Source: Arachis hypogaea
Taxonomy: Eukaryota; Streptophyta; Magnoliopsida; Fabales; Fabaceae
Assembly: GCF_003086295.3 (NCBI RefSeq)
Contig: NC_092053.1
Coordinates: forward strand, 116,766,445 to 116,830,444
Reading direction: 5' to 3'
Length of the DNA: 64,000 nt
Positions 1-12,123 of this stretch are shown here, in pieces. Position numbers and translations under genes: made by a program. The notes beneath the pieces are model-generated. The model did not search any database, was not told where the DNA came from, and saw nothing but the letters and a program-made list of their open reading frames with translations. Within the stretch, counting starts at the first letter, position 1. The number at the start of each line of letters is the position of its first letter.

Positions 1-2958
1 GAAAACCCAAAGGGACATAAATACCGAAATCCTAATCTCCAAAATCCCCTCTAGAAGGAGTCATCACAGTTTGTATTATTTAATGGAGATAAAAGTATCT
101 AAACAAGATATATAAATCAAGATAGAGTCCCGAGAACAAGAATCTTCGCTAATCCAGAAGTCCCCAGCATGCCTCAACGAGAAGCTTCGCGTCCTGCATC
201 TGAAAACCACAAAATCCGCATGGGTGAGAACCAGAGGTCCCCAGTACGGTAACAGCTTCCACATATATAATACATAATAATAGAGGAAAGCCGAAGGCAA
301 TCCTAGAACTTCCTCCAGGAAATATCAAAGCTTATAAACAAGCTAAACCGTAAGCGGCAACTAACTAAAGATCCTTCAGTCTAACTAATACTTCCCTTTC
401 TACTTCCTTCAGACCTCCCAACAACCAGCAGGAGTATAATATAGCAAACACAGTTATATCAGACAAGAGATTTACAAATAGGAACAAATAAGGCATTTAG
501 GCAATTAGCAAGTAATATGCAGTCAAATAGGCAATCTCAAACAATTCATGTAGTATGCTTATGATGCATGCCTGTCCCTAGTGGCTGATGATATCATCTG
601 TCGGTTATAGAGCCAACCCGACAAGTCCTGGTAGCTAGCCATTGGACTGTCCCTCTGTCGTGCATCCCCAACTCGAGTTATACTCATCATAAACTTGATC
701 ATAATCATGATCCATATCCATCACCCTCACTGGTGAATATTTATCCATCACCATCACTGGTGAATATTTATGGGGGCGAGCTCATCCGGGCCTTTCACAG
801 TGCCCGGCCACACTTACGACATAGGGTCAAAAGAGCTTCGAGTCTCAACCTGGAGCACATGGTGGCTAGCCATTGCTACTACCCAGGGAAACCCTCATCT
901 CCAATGGTGGAAGTGCAAACCTTCACAATTCAATCAACATCATATATGCATTTATACTTGGCCATAAACATGGCTCCGCCGTAACACGGCAATAATCTAG
1001 CCATCCGGCTCACGGTTAAATCCATAACCAGCCAATTCATTAACAATTACGGCCCTTCGGCCCATGGCACAACAAGCACTTCCACCGCCATTATCCGCAT
1101 CTCACATAATCATCTTTGATCCTCAATGATCATTCATTTTTCCCTTGCTTCACTCGCAAGTTACCACATTCACTAGCCCTTTTTCTCATGCTAGGCATAT
1201 CATAATGATTTAAGACATAAGTGGTGAGATCGGAGGCTTAGAAGTATGAAATTTGGCTTTTAAAACTCAAAAATCAACTTTGGGATGAAAACAGGTCCAC
1301 GCGTACGCGCACTCCACGCGCACGCGTGGATGGCGCTTTCTCGAAGAACGGCGCGTACGCACCAAGTGCGCCTACGCGCGAGGGGTCATTCTGCTAAAAA
1401 TTTTCTAAGTTAAAAGCTGCAGAATTTACAGATTCAAACCCCAATCTTCCGACGGACATAACTTCCTCATTTTAAATCGTTTTTCACTCGTTCTTCGAAC
1501 GGCATGGACATCCCGGATCCAATTTCATTTCTAAACAGATTTGGCGCAAATCAAGATCCGTAGTCCAAGTTATGTCCCGTCAAAGTATGCCCAAAAACCA
1601 TGTTTTTATACAAAACCACAAGGTGCCATTTTCAAAACAAGCCACTTTCAACTCTTTTCAAAATCAATCAAACATGCCAATTTCAATCCTTCTCTTTGAA
1701 ATCATTCAAAATGTACCAAAATCAACAACAAGCCATCCTCAACTCACACATTGACACTTTACCAAGGTTTCCAAAACCACATCCAACCATTTTAACACTT
1801 CTCAATCAAATGGCTAAAGGACAAACACAATATCATGTCATACATCCTTCCTCATCCCAATTTCCAATAATACCATTTCCAATTAACCATCATTATACAT
1901 AATCAACATCATACTCACCATCAACATGGTACCACCCATCAATTCAACCTCAATCATCCATCAAGCATATATCACAACATGCATTTCTCATATTTCACAC
2001 AATCAAGGCATCAATATTCATAATCACATATATGAACACATCATATATTTCAACCATTCAACAACACCAACAATTCAATGCCTATCTTAGGGCCTCTAGC
2101 CTAAGTATTTCCTACCACATTACATATTAGATACGGGAAACTAAAACCATACCTTAGCCGATTCCCCAAGCTCAACCGGAGCACTTCCAAACCACTTGTC
2201 CACAAGCTCTCAAGGTATCAACACCTCCAAGAACAGATTTTATCACACAAAACCCTCTTCCAAGCTTTCCAAAATCACCAATCAAGCTCCAATATTCACA
2301 TATACACAACCTAAGCCACAATCATCATACCCATACACAACATCTCAATACCCAAACATCATAGAACAACAAATTATACTAGGGTTGAGAATCTTACCAC
2401 ACCCAAGGTCCAAGGAGACAAGATTAACCTTCTCCTTCAAGAGAGTTGGGTCCTATAACATCAAAGAACCCAAAATCTCAACATTTTTGCTCATGAAACT
2501 CGAAATCAAGGGCTGGAATTTCGAACAGTAAAACATGGCTTACCTCAAGATTGATTGTATGGGTTTTGTAAAGCTCTCCGCGGTGAACGCGTGGCCGCAA
2601 ACGGAGCGGCAATCGGAGCTCTAAATCAAAAGTTATGATGGTTTGAAGATCAAGTGAGAGAAGGAAGTTGAGAGAGTGTTCTTCCCCTTCCATCTCAATT
2701 TTCAGCGTGTTTTGGTGTTGTGTGAGGAGAGAGAGTGCTGAAAACTAGGGTTTTGGTTTAGTTATGTTGGGCCAAGGGCCCACTTTGGGTCCGGTTTGGC
2801 CCGTTCGGTCCAATCTTGGTCCGATTTCTATAAAATTGGTACCGAAATTCTCGTCTCAATTTCCTCTATCACATTTAGCCATAAAAATAACATTTTTGGC
2901 TTTCTAGAATAAATTCTCATTTATGGGTTAATTAGCCATTAATTAACCGGGTCTTACA
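1..2958 (-). repeat. 3' LTR of E1, truncated by the window start
   Basis: Ends with the terminal TTACA at 2954-2958, next to the polypurine tract. The first base of the window aligns about 330 bp inside the LTR as judged from the E2 copy at 37521-40819. A CpG-rich cassette with ACGCGT palindromes lies at 1296-1382. By substitutions this LTR is far closer to the E2 LTRs than to its own mate at 7663-10917. Small open frames inside it show no coding character. Confidence 0.93.
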
Positions 2959-2976
2959 TTCTACCCACCTAATTGG
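2959..2976 (-). other. Polypurine tract of E1
   Basis: Read on the minus strand this is a purine-rich run (AATTAGGTGGGTAGAA) immediately upstream of the LTR's TGTAA. That is the expected site of plus-strand priming in LTR retrotransposons. The same tract is present in E2 at 32811-32827. Confidence 0.7.
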
Positions 2977-4214
2977 GAATTTTGCCCACAAAATTCAAAT
3001 TCAATTACCTGAGAATAAGTGCGGTAATCCGTTCGTATCTCCGACTCAAGTTCCCAAGTGTGTTCTTCAACACCGCCTCGACTCCAAGTCACTTTGACTA
3101 ATGAAACCTCTTTTCCACGCAATCGTTTGATACTAGTATCGTCAATTCTAACTGGAGCCACTGGAAGCGTCAAATCTTCTCTTAACTGAACTGATTCAGT
3201 TTCTAACACATGGCTAGCATCAGGAGTGTACTTCCGAAGCTGTGACACGTGAAACACATCGTGCAGGTTCGAAAGATGAGGTGGTAGAGCCACCCGATAC
3301 GCCACCGGCCCAATCCTCTCCAGGATCTGAAATGGACCAATATATCGAGGATTCAACTTCTTTGCTTTAATCGCTCTACCTACTCCTGTGGTCGGAGTAA
3401 CCTTCAGGAAAACATGATCTCTTTCCTCAAATTCCAAGGGCTTCCGCCTCTGATCGGCGTAACTCTTTTGGCGACTCTGCGCCGTAAGCATCCTGTCTCG
3501 GATTTTCTTGACTTGTTCAGTGGTTTCAGCTATCATTTCTGGCCCCAACAAGCCTTTCTCTCCAGCTTCATACCAACATAGTGGAGATTGACATTTCCTC
3601 CCATACAATGCCTCATACGGAGCCATTCCGATGCTCGCATGGTAACTATTATTGTATGCAAACTCCACTAACGGCATATACCGATCCCAACTCGTCGGTT
3701 GGTCCAAAACACAAGCTCTCAACATATCCTCTAGTGTTTGGATCGTCCTCTCAGATTGACCATCTGTTTGAGGATGGTAAGCTGTACTCAAGCTTAATCG
3801 GGTTCCAAAAGCTTTCTGAAATGCACCCCAGAACCTCGAAGTGAAACGAGGATCTCTATCAGAGATTATAGTAGCAGGTACACCATGGAGTCTCACAATC
3901 TCCTTTATGTATAACCGAGCTAGCTCCTCAAGGGTGTAAGTCATCCGAATGGGCAAAAAGTGAGCTGACTTCGTCAGTCGGTCCACAATCACCCAGATAG
4001 CATCAAAACCAGTCCTAGTCCTTGGCAATCCCGACACAAAGTCCATTGCAATACTTTCCCACTTCCATTGCGGAACCTCTAAAGGTTGCAACATCCCGGA
4101 AGGTCTTTGATGTTCAATCTTTACCTTTTGACAAGTTAAGCACTTTGAAACATATTCCGCCACATCATTCTTCATACCCGGCCACCAAAACATCACCTTT
4201 AAATCATGGTACAT
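2961..4214 (-). pseudogene. pol: E1 integrase core and chromodomain segment
   Basis: A 417-codon open segment holding the end of the integrase zinc-binding region (a C-x2-C pair in KCLTCQK), the catalytic core with its Asp in AMDFVSG, Asp in ISDRDPRF and Glu in GQSERTIQ, and a C-terminal chromodomain-like stretch ending in VEEHTWELESEIRTDY. These are the parts needed to insert cDNA and, in chromoviruses, to target chromatin. The last roughly 20 residues are out of frame because a G run at about 3024 is one base shorter than in E2. The segment is separated from RNase H by several further one-base deletions. Confidence 0.9.
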
Positions 4215-5160
4215 CTTAGTACTTCCCGGGTGAATGGAGAATCCACTTTTGTGTGCCTCCTTAAGATATCTTGTCTCAAAGTACCAACATCCGGCACAAT
4301 GATCCTACCCTTGAATCTCCATAACCCATCTTTTTTTCCGACACTCTCCACTGTTTTCCTTGCTCGATAGCCGGTAACACCTTCCATAATGCTTCATCAT
4401 TTTCATGAGCCTTTAGGAGTTCGGACTTAAAGTCACTTGAGATTTCTAATCGGCTCAAACACAAGTTTCCAATACTTCTCGAGCACCAATTTTTAGACTC
4501 TCGAATCCCTTGAGCAACTTCTCCTCTTGAAGCATCATCCAAGACGCATATAACGACTTCCGACTTAACGCATCCGCCACTATATTCGCTTTCCCGGATG
4601 GTAATTCAACTCAAAGTCGTAGTCCTTCAATAATTCCATCCACCTCCTTTGCCTCATATTAAGCTCTTTCTGATCAAAGAGGTATTTCAACTCTTGTGAT
4701 CGGAAAGACTTGGAACTTAACCCCATAGAGATAATGCCTCCACACCTTCAAGGCAAATACGACCGCAGCGAGTTCCAGATCGTGCGTAGGGTAACTAACT
4801 TCATGAGGTCTCAACTGTCGTGAGGCATACGCCACCACATTATGATGCTGCATCAGCACGCACCCTAGACCCTTCAACGATGCATCACAGTACACCTCAA
4901 AAGACTCGTTCGGCTCAGGTAACACTAACACAGGTGCAGTGGTCAACTTTTTCTTCAATGCCTGAAAGCTCTCCTCCACTCAGGAGTCCAAACAAACAGA
5001 GTGTCTTTGCGAGTTAACTTTGTCAACGGCAAAGCTAATTGCGAAAAGCCTTTGATGAACCTTCGGTAATAGCCAGCTAAACCCAGAAAACTCCTTATCT
5101 CAGTTACTGTGGTTGGTTGCTTCCATTCCATCACAGCCTCCACCTTAGTTGGATCTACGG
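4199..5160 (-). pseudogene. pol: E1 RNase H / integrase N-terminal segment, broken into several frames
   Basis: Matches the RNase H and spacer part of the E2 polyprotein, but the reading frame changes at about 4258, 4334, 4470, 4592, 4690, 4708, 4976 and 5165. At each place E1 is one base shorter than E2, nearly always within a run of the same base (for example 7 against 8 T at about 4331). Recognisable pieces include the RNase H motif [10 protein letters not shown] near 4865 and the tether [14 protein letters not shown] near 5075. As read, no RNase H can be made. Confidence 0.88.
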
Positions 5161-6057
5161 CTATTCCCTCTTACTCACCACGTGACCCAAAAACTTTACC
5201 TCATCCTTCCAAAACTCACACTTAGACAATTTCGCATAGAGTTTCTTCTCCTTTAAAATTTGCAACACGGTCCGCAAGTGTTCCGCATGCTCTTCTTCGG
5301 TCTTGGAGTAAATTAGTATGTCGTCAATGAAGACAACAACGAATTTATCCAGAAACGGACGGAACACTCTATTCATGTAATCCATAAACACTGCAGGAGC
5401 GTTCGTCAACCCAAAAGACATTACAGTATACTCGTAATGACCATAACGAGTCCTGAAAGCAGTCTTAGGGATATCCTCACCCCTCACCCTTATCTGGTGA
5501 TAACCGGATCGCAAATCGATCTTGGAGAAAACCCCAGCTCCTTGTAATTGATCCATGAGATCATCAATCCTCGGCAATGGGTATTTATTCTTTATGGTGA
5601 CCTTGTTCAGCTGCCTGTAATCCACACAGAGCCGCATACTTCCATCTTTCTTCTTTACCAGTAATACTGGAGCACCCCACGGGGAAACACTTGGTCGGAT
5701 AAAGTTCTTACCCAACAATTCCTCTAACTGAGACTTTAGCTCGGCCATCTCTAACGGTGACATCCTATAAGGAGCACTTGAGATTGGTCCCGCCCCAGGC
5801 ACCAACTCAATAGCAAACTCGACCTCTCGGTTAGGTGGAAATTCCTCAATATCATCGGGAAACACTTCCGGAAACTCACACACTACCGGAATCTGATCCA
5901 ACTTTTGATCATCACCCGAAACACCAGCGGTTAACAACAGGATACCCTGACATTCGATTCCAGAACAGTTCACCATCATCGAATTCAAGTAATAATTATT
6001 CACCACGACCGGCCCTTCTGTATCTCCGGCATAAAGTACACCGACTTTGTAGAACAA
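5161..6057 (-). pseudogene. pol: E1 reverse transcriptase segment
   Basis: A 298-codon segment with the classic Ty3/gypsy RT blocks: [41 protein letters not shown], and the active-site block [12 protein letters not shown] containing the metal-binding Asp pair. It enters from gag-protease through a one-base deletion at about 6027 and ends at another at about 5165. The RT domain itself is uninterrupted. Confidence 0.92.
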
Positions 6058-7469
6058 TCAAGCAGGACATGGTTCTCAGATAACCAGTCCAATCCCAAGA
6101 TAAGATCAAGACCGATCATCGGTAAGCAGATTAAATTATGGACAAAATCACGCTGCTTGAACCTGAACGAAACTTTCGGGCATCCTAGCCTAGTTACCAT
6201 GGCTTCATGGGTAGCATTATGTACCTTTAGGTCATAACCTAAGGTTACGATCTTCAATCCTAACTCATGGGCTTTCTCAAATGCAATAAATGAATGCGAT
6301 GCTCCCGAATCAAATAAAGCATTTAAAGTTTGACCAGCCATTTCACAGTTACCTCGAATGAGTGTCTCAGATCCTTCTGCACCCACAGCTGAGGTGGTGA
6401 ACACCCGACCAGTCTGTTGTGCTTTCCCAGCACCTTGCTTTTGCTTCTCCGGACAACTTGCGGCTTTATGCCCCGCCTTTCCACAATTGTAGCACAAACC
6501 CCATCCGGCCTTGCATGGTACTCCCGGATGGTGACTCCCACACCTAGTACAAGCTTGATCATTCTGAGGCTGCTTCCCAAACCTTTTCCCTTGGGAGTAG
6601 TTGTTGTTGGGCCTCCTAAAAGAACCTCCCCTCTTGAAAGACAGACCTCTAGGTGCAAAGCTCTTCCCTCGGTTCTGTGGAAATGATCCTTTGTGACTTC
6701 CTTTCTCAGCGGCTGCCCTCTTCACACACTCTTCAGCAACCCTACACTTGTTCACCAATTCGGAGAAAGTCCTAATCTCCATTGGCCCCACCGAACCGAA
6801 AATATCACTCCGGAGTCCTCCTTCGTACTTAACACACTTCCATTCCTCATATTCCACCGGAGTCCCTTGACACATACGAGAGAATCTGAACAGCTCCTCA
6901 AACTTGTCAGTATACTCAGATACGGACATAGTACCCTGCTTCAGCTGCAACAATTCAAGCTCCTTGGCCGTCCTAGCAGAAGTCGGAAAGTACTTCTTAT
7001 AGAACTCCTCTTGGAAGACATCCCAGGTGATATAATCATCACCCTGCTGCAGAAGGCGTCGGATACCTTGCCACCAATGCGACGCTTCACCTGTGAGCAT
7101 ATAGGTAGCGAACTCGACACGCTGTCCTTCAGGTACCACTTGTGCTTGCAGTGCTCGCTCTATAGCCTGAAACCATGTATCGGCCTCAGTCGGGCTAGTA
7201 GTTCCCTTGAACTTAGGTGGATTAACCTTCAAAAAGTTCGCCAGTGTCATCGGGCCCTGAACTCCACCTCCGTCATTACCATGGTTGTTCATCTGTTGAC
7301 CAAGAGCCTCAGCAGTGGCTTGCATAGCAGCAGCCATATTCTCCAACGCAGTCATAAAGTTCACCGGGTCATTAGGGTTAGTCTCCGGCGCACGAGCATT
7401 AGTACGACCTCTCCCACGGCCTCTACCGCGTCCACGAGGCGCCATCTGGTTCCTATACACACCAAACAA
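6000..7469 (-). pseudogene. gag: E1 gag and aspartic protease segment
   Basis: A 489-codon frame starting shortly after the primer-binding site. It has an Arg-Gly-rich N-terminus ([12 protein letters not shown]; the Met at about 7442 is the more natural start), a retrotransposon gag domain, a CCHC zinc knuckle ([14 protein letters not shown]), and an aspartic protease with the [11 protein letters not shown] active site. Gag packages RNA and the protease cuts the polyprotein. The domains are complete; only the join to RT is broken. It differs from E2 by a few substitutions. Confidence 0.92.
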
Positions 7470-7647
7470 TCGATATTAAGTTGATCAGTCTCAATATCGG
7501 AAGTTTAGTGCTTCAAAGTCCCAAATGCATGCTCATGAACGTTTATGCCAACTATATCAAGTAGATATACTAACAGCACATAACACACATACAGAGAATG
7601 CACAGAAGCATAGTCAGTCCATTCCTCAGGCTCTACAGGAACGAACT

Positions 7648-7659
7648 GCTCTGATACCA
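7648..7659 (-). other. Primer-binding site of E1 (initiator tRNA-Met)
   Basis: Minus-strand TGGTATCAGAGC, three bases inside the 5' LTR, is complementary to the 3' end of plant initiator tRNA-Met, the usual primer of chromoviruses. Confidence 0.93.
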
Positions 7660-7662
7660 TAA

Positions 7663-10600
7663 TGTAACACCCTACCATACAGAGACTTATGCTTAAGTCA
7701 TAATTCAGAGATGGCAAGGTATTACGACCTCTAAAACAAAAATTTAGTACGTATAGTAGTATGAATGATTGATTATAACTAGGAGCCTTGTAGAAAAAAG
7801 GGTAAACAAAAACCGCAACTCGAAAGCGCAACACTCCGATCACTAACACAACGAGCAAAGGATAAGCTAACGCAAGATCATATATATAAAGAGTATCAAA
7901 AACAGGAATATCAAGACTCAAAATCCGGCGCGAAGGTAACCGGTTCGAGCATAGCAATATATACATATAATAAAATAAGGAAACCCAAGGAAACCCAAAG
8001 GGACACAAATACAGAAATCTAATCTCCAAAATCCCCTCTAGAAGGAGTCATCACAGTTTGTATTATTTAATGGAGATAAAAGTATCTAAACAAATATATA
8101 ATCAAAATAGAGTCCCGAGAACAAAGGATCTTCGCTAATCCAGAAGTCCCCAGCATGCCTCAACGAGAAGCCTCGCGTCCTGCATCTGAAAACCACAAAA
8201 TCCGCATGGGTGAGAACCAGAGGTCCCCAGCACGGTAACAGCTTCCACATATATAATACATAATAATAGAGGAAAGCCGAAGGCAATCCTAGAACTTCCT
8301 CCAGAAATATCAAAGCTTATAAACAAGCTAAACCGTAAGTGGCAACTGACTAAAGATCTTCAGTCTAACTAATACTTCCCTTTCAATTCCTTCAGACCTC
8401 CCAACACCAGCAGGAGTATAATATAGCAAACACAGTTATATCAGACAAGAGATTTACAAATAAGAACAATAAGCATTTAGCAAATAGCAAGTAATATGCA
8501 GTCAAATAGGCAATCTCAAACAATTCATGTAGTATGCTTATGATGCATGCCTGTCCCTAGTGGCTGATGATATCATCTGTCGGTTATAGAGCCAACCCGA
8601 CAAGTCCTGGTAGCTAGCCATTGGACTGTCCCTCTGTCGTGCATCCCCAACTCGAGTTATACTCATCATAAACTTGATCATAATCATGATCCATATCCAT
8701 CACCCTACTGTGATATTTATCATCCTACTGGTGAATATTTATGGGGGCGAGCTCATCCGGGCCTTTCACAGTGCCCGGCCACACTTACGACATAGGGTCA
8801 AAAGAGCTTCGAGTCTCAACCTGGAGCACATGGTGGCTAGCCATTGCTACTACCCAGGGAAACCCTCATCTCCAATGGTGGAAGTGCAAACCTTCACAAT
8901 TCAATCAACATCATATATGCATTTATACTTGGCCATAAACATGGCTCCGCCGTAACACGGCAATAATCTAGCCATCCGGCTCACGGTTAAATCCATAACC
9001 AGCCAATTCATTAACAATTACGGCCCTTCGGCCCATGGCACAACAAGCACTTCCACCGCCATTCTCCGCATCTCACATAATCATCTTTGATCCTCAATGA
9101 TCATTCATTTTTCCCTTGCTTCACTCGCAAGTTACCACATTCACTAGCCCTTTTTCTCATGCTAGGCATATCATAATGATTTAAGACATAAGTGGTGAGA
9201 TCGGAGGCTTAGAAGTATGAAATTTGGCTTTTAAAACTCAAAAATCAACTTTGGGATGAAAACAGGTCCACGCGTACGCGCACGCGTGGATGGCGCTTTC
9301 TCGAAGAACGGCGCGTACGCACCAAGTGCGCCTACGCGCGAGGGGTCATTCTGCTAAAAATTTTCTAAGTTAAAAGCTGCAGAATTTACAGATTCAAACC
9401 CCAATCTTCCGACGGACATAACTTCCTCATTTTAAATCGTTTTTCACCCGTTCTTCGAACGGCATGGACATCCCGGATCCAATTTCATTTCTAAACAGAT
9501 TTGGCACAAATCAGAGATCCGTAGTCCAAGTTATGTCCCGTCAAAGTATGCCCAAAAACCATGTTTTCATACAAAACCACAAGGTGCCATTTTCAAAACA
9601 AGCACTTTCAACTCTTTTCAAAATCAATCAAACATGCCAATTTCAACCCTTCTCTTTGAAATCATTCAAAATGTACCAAAATCAACAACAAGCCATCCTC
9701 AACTCACACATTGACACTTTACCAAGGTTTCCAAAACCACATCCAACCATTTTAACACTTCTCAATCAAATGGCTAAAGGACAAACAAATATCATGTCAT
9801 ACATCCTTCCTCATCCCAATTTCCAATAATACCATTTCCAATTAACCATCATTATACATAATCAACATCATACTCACCATCAACATGGTACCACCCATCA
9901 ATTCAACCTCAATCATCCATCAAGCATATATCACAACATGCATTTCTCATATTCCACACAATCAAGGCATCAATATTCATAATCACATATATGAACACAT
10001 CATATATCTCAACTATTCAACAACACCAACAATTCAATGCCTATCTTAGGGCCTCTAGCCTAAGTATTTCCTACCACATTACATATTAGATACGGGAAAC
10101 TGAAACCATACCTTAGCCGATTCCCACGCTAACCGGAGCACTTCCAAACCACTTCTCCTAAGCTCTCAAGGTCTAACACCTCCAAGAACAGATTTTATCA
10201 CACAAAACCCCTTCCAAGCTTTCCAAAATCACCAATCAAGCTCCAATATTCACATATACACAACCTAAGCCACAATCATCATACCATACACAACATCTCA
10301 ATACCCAAACCTCATAGAACAACAAATTACACTAGAGTTGAGAATCTTACCACACCCAAGGTCCAAGGAGACAAGATTAACCTTCTCCTTCAAGAGAGTT
10401 GGGTCCTATAACATCAAAGAACCCAAAATCTCAACATTTTTGCTCATGAAACTCGAAATCAAGGGCTGAATTTCGAACAGTAAAACGTGGCTTACCTCAA
10501 GATTAATTGTATGGGTTTTGTAGAGCACTCCGCGGTGAACGCGTGGCCGCAAACGGAGTGGCAATCGGAGCTCTAGATCAAAAGTTATGGTGGTTTGAAG

Positions 10601-10917
10601 ATCAAGTGAGAGAAAGAACTTGAGAGAGTGTTCTTCCCTCCATAGCCTCCATTTTCAGCGTGTTTTGGTGTTGTGTGAGGAGAGAGAGTGCTGAAAACTA
10701 GGGTTTTGGTTTAGTTATGTTGGGCCAAGGGCCCACTTTGGGTCCGGTTGGTCCGGTTTGGCCCGTTCGGTCCAATCTTGGTCCGATTTCTATAAAATTG
10801 GTACCGAAATTCTCGTCTCAATTTCCTCTATCACATTTAGCCATAAAATAACATTTTGGCTTTCTAGAATAAATTCTCATTTATGGTTAATTAACCATTA
10901 ATTAACCGGGTCTTACA
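7663..10917 (-). repeat. 5' LTR of E1 (3255 bp)
   Basis: Runs from TGTAACACCC to GGGTCTTACA on the plus strand and matches 1-2958 and 37521-40819 along its whole length. The CpG-rich ACGCGT cassette is at 9267-9341, lacking an 11-bp piece present in the other copies. Compared with those copies it carries many private substitutions and small deletions, so it looks older than its partner LTR. Confidence 0.93.
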
Positions 10918-11465
10918 GATATTTGTGCGGCGCTAGCGACGCGGACGCGCGGGTACGCGTTCGCGCGAATTGCGCTTATATGAATCGACGCGGACGCGTC
11001 GGTCACGTGACGCATGACTCATTCTGTGCTACTGGCGCGAGGACAACCTCGCGCTCGCACAACTCTCTATTCAAAACTCATTGTTGCCAAATTCCAGGGT
11101 GACGCGTTCGCGTGGTGGACGCGATCGCGTGGATGGCCAATATTGGAAGATGACGCGGATGCGTGGGGCATGCGTTCGCGTGGTAGGGCCTGTGCATCTA
11201 GCGCCATTCCAGCCCCACTCTATCACAACTTGCTGTCGTGCACCCTTTCTTACGTCGATTTTCAGGGCACGCATTCGCGTGCTTGACGCGGACGCGTGGG
11301 AGGCATTTTTCCCACATGACGCAGACGCGTCAGTGACGCGGTCGCGTGGGCAATTTGTGCCAAAGGCACGTCTCCAGCCACGTTCTCGCGTGACTCTCTG
11401 TTTGATTTCTTTTTCTTCCTGACGTACATATGACGCGGACGCATTGGCGACGCTGCCGCGTCGCG
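10918..11465 (-). repeat. CpG-rich array of GACGCG-NN-CGCGT dyads
   Basis: About seven pairs of a degenerate 12-14-mer (GACGCGGACGCGTC, GACGCGTTCGCGTG, GACGCGATCGCGTG, GACGCGGTCGCGTG and CpG-decayed forms) separated by 20-40 bp. The surrounding sequence is otherwise AT-rich. Open frames of 67-113 codons here run on both strands because stop codons are rare in such DNA; they show no family resemblance. Part of the internal 3' region of element B. Confidence 0.75.
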
Positions 11466-12123
11466 TACATTTTTTTTTATGTAGGATACAACATGCAATG
11501 ATAGTGTGGATGCTATGAATAATTGCAGGTTCAATAAAAATAGAATAAAATAAAACTCAAAAACGAAATAAAATCAAAATGGAAGAAAATGAACTATCAT
11601 ACCATGGTGGGTTGTCTCCCACCTAACACTTTTAGTTAAAGTCCTTAAGTTGGACATTTGGTGAGCTCCCTGTTATGGTGGCTTGTGCTTGAATTCATCC
11701 AAAAATCTCCACCAATGTTTGGAATTCCAGTAGCCTCCGGGATCCCAAACTAGGGTAGAAAGCCTTCAAGTAAGTTAAAGCAAGTGACAAGGCCCCAAGA
11801 GTGTTGATTTCCAGAATGAATTCTGGGGTCCCAAATCTTGCTTTTGCACCCGTCTTCTTGTTGATCATTATGATTCCATCTGGGTAGCAAGCAATCTAAA
11901 TTCTCACTAAAGCGGCCAAACAACTTCCTAGACCCATTCAGTTGAGCTTTACACCAACCCTTGTATTTAAACCTTGAGCACACAACCATGTTGAACCTTT
12001 CTTGACAACTCCAACCACTAACCATCTTCCTCTTACTCTTAATGCCACAAAGAGCTCTAAGTTGACCATCCGTCTCCAGTAGCCCATATTCAAGTGGAAT
12101 TATAAAACTAAGGGATATGAATT

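Larger units (their letters stand above)
1..10917 (-). mobile_element. Chromovirus-type Ty3/gypsy LTR retrotransposon E1 (Tekay/Del-like)
   Basis: A nearly complete element read on the minus strand. The right (5') LTR is 7663-10917, the primer-binding site 7648-7659, gag-protease 7469-6000, then RT, RNase H and integrase with a C-terminal chromodomain down to 2961, and the left (3') LTR runs off the window start. The order PR-RT-RH-INT defines Ty3/gypsy; the chromodomain and long LTRs point to the Tekay/Del chromovirus lineage. LTR ends are TGTAA...TTACA. The base run GATAT at 10918-10922 is the predicted 5-bp target duplication; its partner lies outside the window. About 0.3 kb of the left LTR is missing. 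The coding part is split by about ten one-base deletions relative to E2. Confidence 0.95.

Noticed and set aside
733..984. Repeated 60-110-codon frames inside the LTRs (e.g. 733-984, 1600-1902, 2196-2531, 8674-8955, 38584-38835)
   Set aside because: LTR sequence; frames are conserved only because the LTRs are copies, with no start context or domain.
6693..7484. 263-codon plus-strand frame opposite E1 gag, and its twin at 36551-37342
   Set aside because: Shadow of the conserved gag frame on the other strand; its protein shows no domain and it changes exactly where gag changes.
11014..11534. Overlapping frames on both strands in the CpG-rich array
   Set aside because: CpG-rich DNA has few stop codons; the Arg/Ala-rich translations on both strands are compositional.
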